Numbered from the stretch's first letter, positions 1 to 9,255 are shown. The stretch is 64,000 nt of DNA from an uncultured Sphingomonadaceae bacterium (GCA_947489315.1 CANLCX010000001.1:1-64000), one strand, 5' to 3'. Notes: generated by a model not told the origin, from the letters alone. Program-made: numbers and translations.

Positions 1-55
1 TACATTCTCTCACATCAATTGTCATCAGCGTCTTCAATCTCCCGACAAAGTCGAA

Positions 56-116
56 TGTCCGCTTTTGCGCCCTAAGCGGACACTAGCGTGCGACTGCTTT
101 ATCCCGAAAGCTTACG
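56..116 (+). repeat. Dispersed palindromic element, copy 1
   Basis: The first half is a hairpin: TGTCCGCTTT at 56-65, loop TGCGCCC, near-complement TAAGCGGACA at 73-82. A CTAGCGT spacer follows, then a second half carrying CTGCTTTATCCCGAAAGC. The same two-part arrangement recurs in other intergenic spaces of the window. It lies directly upstream of the broken Crp/Fnr gene. No coding function is seen. REP-like, from sequence alone. Confidence 0.75.
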
Positions 117-156
117 TTTCTAGCCAACAAACACCAATGAGATTGCTACAGCACAT

Positions 157-492
157 GTGATCGACTATGAATCGATGATGATGTCCTGTAATACCTGTGT
201 TGTTCGCAGTCTTGCAATCTGTTCGGTGCTAACACCCGATGAGCTTAACGCACTGAGCCGTGTTGGCCGCACCGTCAAGCTGAGCAAAGGCCAGATATTT
301 GCCTGGGAAGGTGATGAATCGCTAACCGTTGCCAATATTGTAGAAGGCATCTTTAAATTGACATCATGTCTAGGTGGCGGCCGGGAGTAAATTATCGGCG
401 TTGCGTTCCCATCGGATTTGATTGGTCAACCGTTCGGAGCGAAAATCGAATATACGGTGACTGCACTTAGCGGTGCAAGCCTTGAATTCTAG
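157..492 (+). pseudogene. Truncated Crp/Fnr-family transcriptional regulator (nonsense mutation, HTH domain lost)
   Basis: From a GTG at 157 (ATG alternatives 175-181) the frame encodes an N-terminal cysteine motif (CNTCVVRSLAIC) and the start of a cyclic-nucleotide-binding-like beta roll (KGQIFAWEGD, then NIVEGIFKL). A TAA at 388-390 follows GGRE. Reading through it, the same frame continues as IIGVAFPSDLIGQPFG and IEYTVTALSGASLEF up to a TAG at 490-492, which matches the normal continuation of FnrL/FixK-type proteins. So there is at least one in-frame nonsense mutation, plus loss of everything downstream, including the helix-turn-helix. The end overlaps the convergent c-di-GMP gene by 4 bp, which suggests a deletion that fused the remnant to its neighbour. 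No DNA-binding product is expected. Confidence 0.75.
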
Positions 493-2576
493 CCGAACCC
501 CTTTTTACGGGCCTCCAAATCAAAAAAGCGATGTACTTCGGAGCTGGATATCGGTTCACTAATCAAAAACCCTTGAATTTGATCGCATCCCTCTGCTTTT
601 AGGAACTCGAGCTGGTGGGAATTTTCGACGCCCTCCGCAACCGTTTTAAAGTTTAAGGCTGCACCAAGACCTGTCACGGCATTGATGATCGGAGCGGAAC
701 CCTTAAACTGATCGATCTGAGCAATGAAACTTCTATCAATCTTCACTTTGTCGAATGAGATAGCGCACAGATAACTCAAGGAAGAAAACCCGGTGCCAAA
801 ATCGTCCAGCGCAATTTTGATTCCAATTTGGCTCAATTTCTTGAGCATTCTTTTAGTTTGATCAACATTTTTGATAAAAACTGATTCCGTAATTTCTAAC
901 TCCAGTCGGCTAGGATCAAATTGATTTTGTGCCAGCGTTCGCATAATTTTTGTAATGAAATCTGGCTCGGCCAGTTGTATGGCTGAAACATTTACAGAAA
1001 CATGTATTCCCTCTGGCCATCCAGTTGCCTCACGGCAAGCCTCCATCATAACCCAGTCACCGAGTGACCCGATAGTTCCGGATGCTTCTGCAATTGGGAT
1101 GAACTCGCTCGGAGAGATCGCCCCTAAATGCGGATGGTCCCAACGCAGCAGAGCTTCGAACGAGTGGATCTGGTTACTGTCAATATCGAGCTGTGGTTGG
1201 AACAACAGGTGCATTTCACCGTTGGCTAACGCCGATTTGAGATCATGTGCCAGCCGGGCGTATCGCTCATGTTTGCGACCAAGATTATGGCTGAACATAA
1301 CAGGAGTTCTGGGGTTGGTCTCTTTTGAGCTATAAAGCGCGATATCCGCCTCTTTGGATAGCATTTCTTCTGACTTCTTACCTGCCAATCCTGATGTCCA
1401 TCCGATGCTGGCAGAGCAGTTCAAATATTGTGATTCAATTTCGAAAGGTATAGCGAAAGCGCTTTGGATTTCCTTTACTATCTCGTCACATAGTAGCTTG
1501 TTGCCGTTCATGTGTTTTATCACAGCGAACTCGTCCCCGCCAATCCGCGCTACAAGCTCGGAGCCCTCAACAGCAGAGAGTCGTTTGGCAACTTGAACTA
1601 GCAGTTCATCACCGGCCGGATGACCCATGTCATCATTTACTCTTTTGAAATTGTCTAAATCGATCAAAATCAATGAGATGCTATTTTCACTGTCGTCCGG
1701 AAAATGGTTCTGACATGTTATCGCTCGGATGGTCTCGACAAACATTTTTCGGTTGGGGATACCTGTCAAAGGATCAATTCTGGCAGCTAGCCGCAATTTC
1801 TCTTCTAACCGAAATTTGTCGGTAACATCTTGGCAAATGCCGATGATCGAAGTTAGTTTTCCATTATTAAACTGGGGTTCACCAATATTTCGAACCCTTT
1901 TCCATTGGTCATGAGTGGTCAGAAAGTCGGTTTCCAAATCAAATGATTGCTGATCTTCGATAGATCTCTTGACCGTCTCAAAGAGCTGAGTTTTAGCCTC
2001 TCCGGGATAATATTCCATCACATTTTTTAATGATGGCATTCGGCCGACCGGGAGTCCATGAATAGCAAAAATCTGGTCGGACCATGAAAGTTGATAAGTT
2101 TCGGTGTCGATCCGCCAAGTACCAATTTGTCCTATCTTTTCTGCTTTGCGAAACAAAAGATTTGCATTGTCGATCTCGATTTGGAGCGCTTTTTGTTCGC
2201 TAATGTCAAAACACAGGCCAATATAACCTTTCGGGACACCTTGTTCGTCCCGATACAGGCTACTGAGAGCCGAGATCCATACACTGTCGCCGGCTGGTTT
2301 CTGAAAGCGAAAATCTAAGTTAAAGACCTCCTCCTTTTCAACCGCATTGTTCCAGCATTTCCATACACGAAGGCGATCTTCAGGATGAATCGCATCGGCC
2401 CAACCTGGACCCATAGCTTTAGCAGCGTTCAGCCCGGTCAATTCTATCCAGGACTGATTGACGTATGTGCAACTGCCGGAACAGTCCGTCAGAAATATTC
2501 CAGCTGGTGATATATCAGCCAAGCTCTTGAAGCGTAGCCCATCTTTTTGGACGTCTATCTTGTCTGCTTTGTCCAT
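489..2576 (-). CDS. PAS-PAS-GGDEF-EAL bifunctional c-di-GMP turnover protein
   Basis: The 695-aa protein has two PAS/PAC modules (about residues 14-135 and 140-260; ISPAGIFLTDCSG, GYIGLCFDISEQKAL, then KAEKIGQIGTW and IIGICQDVTDKF). A GGDEF domain (265-430) has the intact active loop ARIGGDEFAVI at 343-353. A C-terminal EAL domain follows from about 445. The EAL signatures are present: FEALLRW at 473-479, LEITESV, IALDDFGTG, KIDRSF and KTVAEGVE. Both catalytic sites therefore look competent for making and hydrolysing c-di-GMP, though in such hybrids one activity often dominates. No transmembrane segment or signal peptide is visible, so the sensor is probably cytoplasmic; the PAS ligands are unknown. 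It is monocistronic, with a repeat element just upstream. No clear Shine-Dalgarno precedes the ATG, so the exact start is less certain. Confidence 0.93.
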   Translation of the reverse strand: MDKADKIDVQKDGLRFKSLADISPAGIFLTDCSGSCTYVNQSWIELTGLNAAKAMGPGWADAIHPEDRLRVWKCWNNAVEKEEVFNLDFRFQKPAGDSVWISALSSLYRDEQGVPKGYIGLCFDISEQKALQIEIDNANLLFRKAEKIGQIGTWRIDTETYQLSWSDQIFAIHGLPVGRMPSLKNVMEYYPGEAKTQLFETVKRSIEDQQSFDLETDFLTTHDQWKRVRNIGEPQFNNGKLTSIIGICQDVTDKFRLEEKLRLAARIDPLTGIPNRKMFVETIRAITCQNHFPDDSENSISLILIDLDNFKRVNDDMGHPAGDELLVQVAKRLSAVEGSELVARIGGDEFAVIKHMNGNKLLCDEIVKEIQSAFAIPFEIESQYLNCSASIGWTSGLAGKKSEEMLSKEADIALYSSKETNPRTPVMFSHNLGRKHERYARLAHDLKSALANGEMHLLFQPQLDIDSNQIHSFEALLRWDHPHLGAISPSEFIPIAEASGTIGSLGDWVMMEACREATGWPEGIHVSVNVSAIQLAEPDFITKIMRTLAQNQFDPSRLELEITESVFIKNVDQTKRMLKKLSQIGIKIALDDFGTGFSSLSYLCAISFDKVKIDRSFIAQIDQFKGSAPIINAVTGLGAALNFKTVAEGVENSHQLEFLKAEGCDQIQGFLISEPISSSEVHRFFDLEARKKGFG

Positions 2577-2629
2577 GTAATGATTGAACGGTATTTCTTG
2601 TTTTTTTTAGCTTCGACAATAACTTTTTC

Positions 2630-2691
2630 TGTCCGCTTTTGCGCCCAAAGCGGACACTAGCGTTGTGGCGGCTATATCCCGAAAGCTGACA
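2630..2691 (+). repeat. Dispersed palindromic element, copy 2
   Basis: TGTCCGCTTT (2630-2639), loop TGCGCCC, and the perfect complement AAAGCGGACA (2647-2656) form a 10-bp-stem hairpin. CTAGCGT and the second half with TATCCCGAAAGC follow. It lies between the divergent c-di-GMP gene and the 397-aa orphan gene, where it could affect transcript ends or supercoiling. That role is inference. Confidence 0.8.
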
Positions 2692-2778
2692 CCCTATTGA
2701 TCAAGCATAACGTACCAACATAATAGGATTATTAACCGAAATCTCGTATCTAGGCGTTCTGAAAAACTTGGAAAGCAG

Positions 2779-3972
2779 ATGATCGACTTAAAGATATGTG
2801 CCCTCACGGGCGAAGTTTTAGTACCTGGAGAACTCCATCTACACTCTGACAAGCGCTCAACCCAGAATCAATTCAAAGTCGTGCAGGGCTGGATTGCACT
2901 AAAAATCAACGGATCGCTTTCTGGCATTCGGCTAATGCCAAAGATTGATAAAGCATTGGACGGACTGTATGATTGGCCATCATCGCCGTTGAGCTTTAAA
3001 TTTTTAAGATACGGCAGCAGTATGGGTGATTTTCTTCACGCTTTATCTGTCAGTGAGAATTTGGATTGGGTTTACGGCGATGTGACTACTGCATCTGTAA
3101 CAGTTGATCCCGAAATAACCGGTCACAGCTGCAACGCGTCCGCCGATGTTTCCAGATTGCGCGCTGAATGTGAAAAATTCGATGGAAGTATGAAGGTAAA
3201 ATTAGTCGGTGATCTAAAAAATACTTATTACCGCAAAGACGGGGACCCTGATTTCGATGGGATGCAGTTCCATGGTGTTTTCGATGTACCAGCCGCTTAT
3301 ATCGATTTCATCGAACCAAGAGTTCGATTGTCGGCAGGCAGTCAACCATTCTGGTACCACTCAGAATTAGATAAATGTCCTCCGGCGGTTCCCATTCGAT
3401 CCAAAAACTTTGACAGCATTATTTTGTCTCGTGGTACCCCATATTCGGGCAACGAACTGAAGTTAACGCCTGCACGCTTACTCGATGCCGAGAAATACAA
3501 TTTCACCACATATAGAATTGGCGAAACTAGTTTGAATGTTCGTCCACACAGCGAACCACGACAAGCGCCTAATGGATATATATCCTCAACACATGCTTCT
3601 CGAACACACTTGGAGTTGTTTGATTTTGGCTACAAAAGGCTTGTCAGGATGCTTGGGGATGAAGATCGAGCCAATTTGCGTATGGCCGGTAGCGGAATTG
3701 GATGTCTGTTAACTCATCCTGATCCTAGAGAACAATATACGTATATACAGAATATGACCGAGTGCACCGTTGAAGTTGAACGGCATTGCGAAGGTTTGGA
3801 TATCAAATTGAATGGTTGCCTTGAGCCGCTGAACGATGAAGGAAAGAAGCAAGTCGCAGAACTTGGGCCAAAGTTTCAAATCTCTCTTTTTGTTTCTAGA
3901 GCATATGCACTTGCTCAAAATTGGGGGATCACGAGTTTTGCACAAGAAAGACGTCAAGAATTAAACAGGTAG
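2779..3972 (+). CDS. Hypothetical protein, 397 aa, no recognised family
   Basis: A single long uninterrupted frame starts at an ATG preceded by GGAAAG about 5 nt away. The product begins MIDLKICALTGEVLVPGE and ends FAQERRQELNR. No signal peptide, membrane segment or known catalytic motif is visible. The composition is mixed alpha/beta with scattered cysteines and two basic stretches in the last third (HASRTHLELFDFGYKRL). The sequence is more AT-rich than the catabolic genes of the window. It has no operon partner, a weak terminator follows directly, and repeat elements flank it on both sides (2630-2691 and 4049-4115). It may be an accessory or lineage-specific gene. I do not recognise it and assign no function. 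Confidence 0.7.
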   Translation: MIDLKICALTGEVLVPGELHLHSDKRSTQNQFKVVQGWIALKINGSLSGIRLMPKIDKALDGLYDWPSSPLSFKFLRYGSSMGDFLHALSVSENLDWVYGDVTTASVTVDPEITGHSCNASADVSRLRAECEKFDGSMKVKLVGDLKNTYYRKDGDPDFDGMQFHGVFDVPAAYIDFIEPRVRLSAGSQPFWYHSELDKCPPAVPIRSKNFDSIILSRGTPYSGNELKLTPARLLDAEKYNFTTYRIGETSLNVRPHSEPRQAPNGYISSTHASRTHLELFDFGYKRLVRMLGDEDRANLRMAGSGIGCLLTHPDPREQYTYIQNMTECTVEVERHCEGLDIKLNGCLEPLNDEGKKQVAELGPKFQISLFVSRAYALAQNWGITSFAQERRQELNR

Positions 3973-3984
3973 AGTAAGCAGGCC

Positions 3985-4009
3985 ACCTTCCAAACTCCTC
4001 GAAGGTTTT
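3985..4009 (+). terminator. Weak intrinsic terminator after the 397-aa gene
   Basis: ACCTTC (3985-3990), a 10-nt loop and GAAGGT (4001-4006) are followed by TTT. The stem has 6 bp and the U tract is short, so termination may be inefficient. Confidence 0.4.
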
Positions 4010-4048
4010 ATCCAGCCCAAAAAAGCAAAAATCTATTGCGTTCGCTCC

Positions 4049-4115
4049 TGTCCGCTTTTGCGCCCAAAGCAGACATTAACGTCGCGACTGCTTTATCCCG
4101 AAAGCGGACATTAAC
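4049..4115 (+). repeat. Dispersed palindromic element, copy 3
   Basis: This full two-part copy has hairpin A (TGTCCGCTTT, loop, AAAGCAGACA with one mismatch, 4049-4075) and then the second half with CTGCTTTATCCCG and AAAGCGGACA (4101-4110). It fills most of the gap between the 397-aa gene and the gntR-family gene. Confidence 0.8.
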
Positions 4116-4162
4116 ATCGACCAACCATGACCACATCTCGGCCTCGTCCCAAAGCAACCCAA

Positions 4163-4903
4163 TCAACCCATTTCGGCTGTTGGCAAGAACCGTTCGCGGC
4201 TTTCGCTGGCACGTTGCTGTACGTCGCGCAGTGCTTCCTTTTCAGTGGCATCGAGCATCGAACTGATTAGACGCAGAAAATGCTCCCGCATGGCACGGCG
4301 CGCGGAAGCAGGATTGCGGGCCTTAAGGGCGTTCAATATCTCCCGATGCTCCTCGGCACGAATGGCGGCATCCTTATCACACACGGTTTCGTAGCTATGT
4401 CTAACCTGAGGCAGTACCTCTCGCACTCGCCACAGCGTCTCAATTATATGGATTAGGGCATCATTACCGGATGCTTGCGCGATTGTTGCATGAAATTCAC
4501 GATCGGCTGCAAGGGAAGCATTTTCCTCGCTGCTCGCCATGGTGATAATGAGATCATCAAGCTTTTGCAGCTTATCGTCAGAAATGACTTTTGCTGCCAA
4601 CGCTGCCGCTTCCGCCTCGATCAAGGATCGCGCCTCGGTAAGCTCAAAAGCGCTTACATCAGGAAGATGACCGGGGTTTTTTGGCTGCTCCTCACAGACA
4701 TAGGCGCCTGTTCCGGTTTTAGTCTGAATACGTCCGATAGCTTGCAAAGCGATTTCAGCTTCACGAATAGTGACCCTGCTAACTTCAAACCTTTCGGCCA
4801 ACTCTCTCTCGCCTGGTAAGCGGGTTCCGTGAGGAAACACACCCTCATCAATCAGGCCGCTTATCCGTTCCGCAACACTATGAAAAAGTCTCTGCTCAGC
4901 CAT
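4163..4903 (-). CDS. GntR/FadR-family transcriptional regulator (FCD domain)
   Basis: The 246-aa protein has an N-terminal winged helix-turn-helix (about residues 5-70; GTRLPGERELAERFEVSRVTIREAEIAL) and a C-terminal all-helical FCD ligand domain (about 85-230). Likely metal/ligand residues are in LAADREFHATIA, EEHREIL and MREHFLRL. FCD regulators usually respond to sugar acids, keto acids or other carboxylates. It lies immediately downstream of, and in the same direction as, the 1050-aa TonB-dependent receptor, with a strong hairpin between them. This supports a role in controlling that receptor, but the effector cannot be read from sequence. Start and length are normal for the FadR subfamily. 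Confidence 0.9.
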   Translation of the reverse strand: MAEQRLFHSVAERISGLIDEGVFPHGTRLPGERELAERFEVSRVTIREAEIALQAIGRIQTKTGTGAYVCEEQPKNPGHLPDVSAFELTEARSLIEAEAAALAAKVISDDKLQKLDDLIITMASSEENASLAADREFHATIAQASGNDALIHIIETLWRVREVLPQVRHSYETVCDKDAAIRAEEHREILNALKARNPASARRAMREHFLRLISSMLDATEKEALRDVQQRASESRERFLPTAEMG

Positions 4904-5011
4904 ATGTTCGAGAGTTCCTTTCCATAGATCGACATTCTCTATTTCAATCTTTTTGACCTAGTGCTGACCCATATCAATTATCGATTGTTCAGCAGGCAAC
5001 TCTAAGCTCCA

Positions 5012-5047
5012 AATTGGCGCAGCAGGTTCAAGCTCCCGCTGCGCCAA
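5012..5047 (-). terminator. Strong hairpin between the TBDR and gntR genes (probable terminator/attenuator)
   Basis: The arms ATTGGCGCAGC (5012-5022) and GCTGCGCCAAT (5037-5047) are perfectly complementary over 11 bp around a 14-nt loop, with only a short TTT after the stem on the minus strand. A second, weaker structure with GGGAC/GTCCC and TGGGC/GCCCA arms lies at 5134-5167. Both sit in the 318-bp gap between the receptor stop and the regulator start, so they probably end or attenuate the receptor transcript. No gene is seen in this gap. Confidence 0.5.
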
Positions 5048-5221
5048 TCCCCCTGTTGGAATGCCTCGAACTCATAATCGCAAGTGCGTTAGATCAAAGA
5101 CACCCGAACCTCTTAACTAGAAACCGCAGATAAGGGACTGGGCTAAATTTTATGGCCCAAGACGTCCCATTTTACCCCGCAGCAAGAGCTTAATCGCCGC
5201 AATTTTGATCGCGACTTTTTT

Positions 5222-8200
5222 CTAGAACCTGACCGAAGCACCAAAGGTCAGCCGACGATCCGGAAGACCTTGGTTACAAAACAATCCACCAGAATTGACG
5301 CATGATTGTGTAATGTCCGACTTGAGCAGGTTTACGCCTTCAACACCAATATTGATATTTTCAGTCACATCATAAGTGATACTAGCGTTCAACTGCCCGC
5401 GTGCTTCCGTAGTTACCGGAAAGCCTATTGTACTACCTAGCGAAGCACCAGCCGCAGTATCCAATGTACGGAACGCATCGCGCCAAGTGTAACGAGCACG
5501 AGCCGAGATACCATATTTCTCATAGTACAACGTCACGTTGTAAGCATGTGGAGAGAAATCAAGTAAACCGCGTGTCGCAGTGAACGGCCCGGTAAGGCCA
5601 CTACTGGATTCTAGGATTTCCGTACCACGACTATCGGCATCAGACGTGTCTTGGATTAGACCGCCGCCAAACTTCTGATAGGTATAGTTGGCAATCACAC
5701 CGAAGCCGGATGCAAATCCAAGCGTATCTTCGAATTGAGAAAGATCATATTGGAATGCAATCTCAATACCGGTTTGTGTTGTTTCACCCGGATCGTTGAC
5801 CGTTGTATTAATGGGAACACACAGCCCGTTACCCGCATTTGCATCAGAAGCCAGAACATTACGATCAGGAACCGGATTAAAGATGCCACCTCCTTCGCAA
5901 GGGGGCGTTATATCGCGGAAGCCATTGGCATCTTCAACAGCTGCTTCAGTCAGCGTCTGGAACAGATCTGTTCGTGTTTTGTGGAAGAAACCAACGCTGA
6001 TCACGGATGACGGTGCAAAATACCATGACAGCGAAGCATCAAATGAAGTCACTGTTTCTGGCTGCAAAGCGGGGTTGCCAATAACCACAGCATTATTCGG
6101 ACCAGTTGGAAAACTAATTGAGGTAGATAGAGCGTTGAAATTTGGACGATTAATATCTTCGGTCCAGCTGGCACGCAAAGCCAAATTGTCGGTCAGGTCT
6201 GCCACAATATTCACACGCGGCAGGAATTGATCATAATTACCGGACGTTGTTACCTGATTTATCGCAGCAGGAACAAGCACCGCACCCGTTACAGGATCAA
6301 GGACCTCGGCGACAATCTGGTTACCAATCGAATTAACTCTCGTATTAATATAACGAAGACCTACATTGCCGCGGATCTGACCGAAGTCAAAATTCGCCTG
6401 CCCATAAACGGCATGGCTTGTTTCGTTAATGTTAAACGAAGCCCCAATATTGCCCGTATTCGTCGGGTCAAGATCAGCCAACAAACGGCGGCCATCGGCA
6501 ATCGCCGCTTGTCCACCCACAGTTGCATCTAGCGCAGCCTGCAGCGTACTAAATGTACCCTCACGGTCACTAAATGCCAGATTCGGATCGATCGTAATGA
6601 AGTTACGAATGGCCAATGTCCGGCCATCCGCATCACCGAAATTATCTGGCCCGACAGCAAGAAGATCTGAGAATGCTGTACCGAACGGACTGTTATCTAG
6701 ATTGCCAGTACTAAAGGTTGACCGAAGCCGCGTAAAATCAGATTCTAATCTGTTGTAACGATAACCCCAATCTACAGAGGTAATAAAGTCACCAATATCT
6801 TCTAAATCCAAGCTAAGATCGATACGCCCAGCTACCTCATCATTTTCAGTCCTGTTGTTGCTCGCGGTTACCGCATCCAACACAACATTCGCGCCACTAA
6901 GATCAGTCAGATCTGCACTTGTCGGAGCAAAAGGCGAATCAAAGTTGATACCGAATGCCAGCGAACCACCAGTCAAATCATAGATGAATGGAACTGCGTT
7001 ATCGTTACTACCGTTCCCTGCAAGAAAAGGATCTAGCGCAAGCGGATTAGGGTTGATGAAATTCAACGTCGTATCCAGTTGCGGACTTGAGGTTCTAGAA
7101 CTTGTTCGTGACGCCTCTACCCGAGCAGAAAGGCGGCCGGTTTCATATTCTCCACCAATTCTGAACAGAGTGCTTTTGGTAAGACGAGCACCGGTATCGC
7201 TCGAAAAGCGCAGATTGGGATCATCATCATCATCGGCGATATTCGGCTCAATAACGCCGGTCAATGCCGCCTGGATAGTACCCAAATTCACACCGCCCAA
7301 TGAACCAAAATTAACCGTTTCAAAAGTAGCTGGGACATTTTGGTCGGCCAAGCTACTCACACCCGAAGCCTGGATACGCGAACTATCCTGCCGGCGTTCC
7401 TGATCATTGTAGAAGCCATCGAAGAAGAACTTCAAATTATCACTCGGAGCCCATTCGACCGAACCAGCAATATTGATTGTGTCATATTCAAAATTTTCGA
7501 GCTCCTGATTAAGGAACTGAATACCGAGATAGTCAAAATCTGGCCCCGGGGCACCAGCTGCCGTAACGCTTTCGCCAACCGAAATCAGGGTATCGCGGTC
7601 AACGCGGGGGCGGAATGATGTTGATTCTTGCTGCGTATAACTACCAGCTATCACGATGCCAATTTCGCCCGCACCGGTAGACCAACTATTACCAAAGCTG
7701 CCTGCAATTCTTGGTTTGATACTGTCAGAAAGCTCACTATATTCCCCTTGCGCACGGAACGATATCAGCCGTTCTGTCAAATCAAGTGGGCGAATTGTGC
7801 GAAGATTGATGGTACCACCAACGGAACCTTCAGTTGTTTTAGCCGTTGGCGCCTTCGTGACTTCAACTGCAGCGATGATGGCTGCGTTAACATCTTCGAA
7901 GCTAATACCGCCGCGACCAGAAGTAGGGTTACCCGTGAAATCATTTCCTGTGCCAGATCCAATAGTTCCAACACCGTTAATCTCAGTCCGGTTTGCGCTA
8001 GTACCACGGATTTGTACACCAACGCCAACACCACCTCGACGAGTGATCTGAACGCCTGTGACATTTTCCAGAACCTCGGCAAGGTTTTGATCGGGCAGTT
8101 TACCAATATCTTCAGCCTGAATGACTTCAACGAGACTTGACGCTTCGCGCTTTTCAGCGAGCGCGCTGGCAAGAGAACTGCGAATGCCGGAAACGATAAT

Positions 8201-8374
8201 GACATCTTCGTCTGCGTCATCCGCGACTGTCGTACCCGTATCTTGTGTTGCCGTATCTTGTGCATAGGCCGGGCTAGCCAAAATCATGATAGCCGTGCTG
8301 CCCAAAAGTGCCGTCATAGCGCTCGTTTTGCCAATGGCTGACGCGCGCGCAATTCCTCCTCGAAACATCCTCAT
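5222..8374 (-). CDS. TonB-dependent receptor, TIGR01782 (Xanthomonas/Caulobacter-type) family
   Basis: This 1050-aa outer-membrane, TonB-energised importer has an N-terminal signal peptide ending in ILASPAYAQ (about residues 22-39), a TonB-box-like DEDVIIVSGIRSS, and a plug domain (about 70-190; LPDQNLAEVLENVTGVQITRR, VQIRGTSANRTEING, VEVTKAPTAKTTEGSVGGTINL). A long beta-barrel ends in the expected aromatic LTFGASVRF. The size and the GKLPDQN / EGSVGGTI features point to the TIGR01782 group, many members of which are linked to carbohydrate or organic acid uptake. The FadR-type regulator downstream fits that. The substrate is not identifiable. A long AT-rich leader (8375-8520) precedes the start. 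Confidence 0.93.
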   Translation of the reverse strand: MRMFRGGIARASAIGKTSAMTALLGSTAIMILASPAYAQDTATQDTGTTVADDADEDVIIVSGIRSSLASALAEKREASSLVEVIQAEDIGKLPDQNLAEVLENVTGVQITRRGGVGVGVQIRGTSANRTEINGVGTIGSGTGNDFTGNPTSGRGGISFEDVNAAIIAAVEVTKAPTAKTTEGSVGGTINLRTIRPLDLTERLISFRAQGEYSELSDSIKPRIAGSFGNSWSTGAGEIGIVIAGSYTQQESTSFRPRVDRDTLISVGESVTAAGAPGPDFDYLGIQFLNQELENFEYDTINIAGSVEWAPSDNLKFFFDGFYNDQERRQDSSRIQASGVSSLADQNVPATFETVNFGSLGGVNLGTIQAALTGVIEPNIADDDDDPNLRFSSDTGARLTKSTLFRIGGEYETGRLSARVEASRTSSRTSSPQLDTTLNFINPNPLALDPFLAGNGSNDNAVPFIYDLTGGSLAFGINFDSPFAPTSADLTDLSGANVVLDAVTASNNRTENDEVAGRIDLSLDLEDIGDFITSVDWGYRYNRLESDFTRLRSTFSTGNLDNSPFGTAFSDLLAVGPDNFGDADGRTLAIRNFITIDPNLAFSDREGTFSTLQAALDATVGGQAAIADGRRLLADLDPTNTGNIGASFNINETSHAVYGQANFDFGQIRGNVGLRYINTRVNSIGNQIVAEVLDPVTGAVLVPAAINQVTTSGNYDQFLPRVNIVADLTDNLALRASWTEDINRPNFNALSTSISFPTGPNNAVVIGNPALQPETVTSFDASLSWYFAPSSVISVGFFHKTRTDLFQTLTEAAVEDANGFRDITPPCEGGGIFNPVPDRNVLASDANAGNGLCVPINTTVNDPGETTQTGIEIAFQYDLSQFEDTLGFASGFGVIANYTYQKFGGGLIQDTSDADSRGTEILESSSGLTGPFTATRGLLDFSPHAYNVTLYYEKYGISARARYTWRDAFRTLDTAAGASLGSTIGFPVTTEARGQLNASITYDVTENINIGVEGVNLLKSDITQSCVNSGGLFCNQGLPDRRLTFGASVRF

Positions 8375-8475
8375 TCTCCCATATTATTTTTATTGATGGA
8401 GAAACTCGGCTCATTATTCCAAATTGTCAACCGTAAATATATACCTATATGTTTATATATGATGCACTTTATGTC

Positions 8476-8495
8476 ATACCAATTATATATACCAA
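8476..8495 (-). promoter_or_regulatory. Direct repeat in the AT-rich leader of the TIGR01782 receptor
   Basis: ATACCAA occurs at 8476-8482 and again at 8489-8495, 13 bp apart (TTGGTAT read in the receptor's direction), within a very AT-rich stretch about 100 bp upstream of the receptor ATG. It could be an operator or part of the promoter; no clear -35/-10 pair was assigned. The rest of the 463-bp gap (8375-8837) holds a decayed repeat (about 8652-8683) and a partial repeat copy at 8741-8771, and no gene I can support. Confidence 0.3.
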
Positions 8496-8740
8496 TAATC
8501 AAAGTGATAGACGGATTTGATCGGATCTGATCAGAAAATCATCGACCTTTGCTCTAAGTTAATCCGTAAAAAGATGAATTTTGCTAATTGATTTTCTAGG
8601 AATTGGATAAGCTAGTGATTGTATCGGGAAAGGATCAGAGTAGTTTTGATACATTGTCCGCTTTGCAGTCTGCTGAACATTGTTAACACGCCTGGCGTAA
8701 GACACGTCCGATATCGCTGCCGGTTGATACCCAAACATTG

Positions 8741-8771
8741 GTATCCGCTTTTGCGCCCAAAGGCCGCTATG
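8741..8771 (+). repeat. Dispersed palindromic element, degenerate copy
   Basis: TATCCGCTTTTGCGCCCAAA at 8742-8761 reproduces the first half of the element. The complementary arm is decayed (GGCCGCTATGAACA). A second, poorer resemblance (TGTCCGCTTTGCAGTCTG) starts near 8654. Confidence 0.5.
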
Positions 8772-8837
8772 AACAGCACTCGATAGACTTCACGGGTCAA
8801 GATGATCTTGGCGTCAGAACAAGGTCATTGTGGGAGT

Positions 8838-9092
8838 TTAATCCTCAGCCTCAAAAATTAGATGAGTATCTGGTTTTCGATCAACCCGTGTTTGCCCCGT
8901 GTTCGGGTCCTGTTGTGGCAGCTGTTGTTCCTCAGCTGAACTGTCTATCGCAAGATAAGGAATTGCGGAGATAAAAACCTCAAAACCAAGTTTTTTATAG
9001 AAGTCAATTGAGCGGTCCAAGTTGCGGACGTTGATATTAATGTGACCCCAGCTAAAATTAGCTTTGCTATCTGTCGTTATTGCTCCTCTCAA
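8838..9092 (-). pseudogene. VOC/glyoxalase-superfamily N-terminal remnant
   Basis: Residues about 12-55 (FSWGHININVRNLDRSIDFY, then KKLGFEVF and IPYLAIDS) are a clear first beta-alpha-beta unit of a vicinal oxygen chelate protein. After about residue 58 the sequence stops resembling the family and ends at a stop, giving only 84 aa, when even single-domain members are longer. No ATG is available: the frame opens at a TTG with no Shine-Dalgarno. The most likely reading is a gene fragment that has lost its promoter-proximal end and most of its body, flanked by repeat elements on both sides. No function is expected. Confidence 0.55.
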
Positions 9093-9193
9093 CCGGTCAA
9101 CTATCTAAGACTATATAAGTCCTGATGTTAAGCAATATGATTGTGGCCCTATTACACTGTGTGCGCGACGGCTTTCTCTGGCCTAAGTCCAGC

Positions 9194-9255
9194 GTCTGCT
9201 TTCGGGATATTACGGACACCTCGCTAGTTTCTACTTTGGGCTCAAAAGCCGATGT
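9194..9255 (-). repeat. Dispersed palindromic element, inverted copy
   Basis: In this orientation the second half comes first (GTCTGCTTTCGGGATATTAC, then GGACA), followed by CGCTAG and a decayed first half (CTACTTTGGGCTCAAAAGCC). It separates the VOC remnant from the end of the small 97-aa gene. Confidence 0.65.

Noticed and set aside
5134-5167. Second hairpin downstream of the TIGR01782 receptor as an intrinsic terminator
   Set aside because: Stem interrupted by a bulge and no U tract in either direction; mentioned only with the stronger hairpin at 5012-5047.
8738-8974. Plus-strand 78-aa frame across the repeat and VOC remnant
   Set aside because: It begins inside a dispersed repeat and is antisense to the recognisable VOC fragment; no ribosome site and no family.
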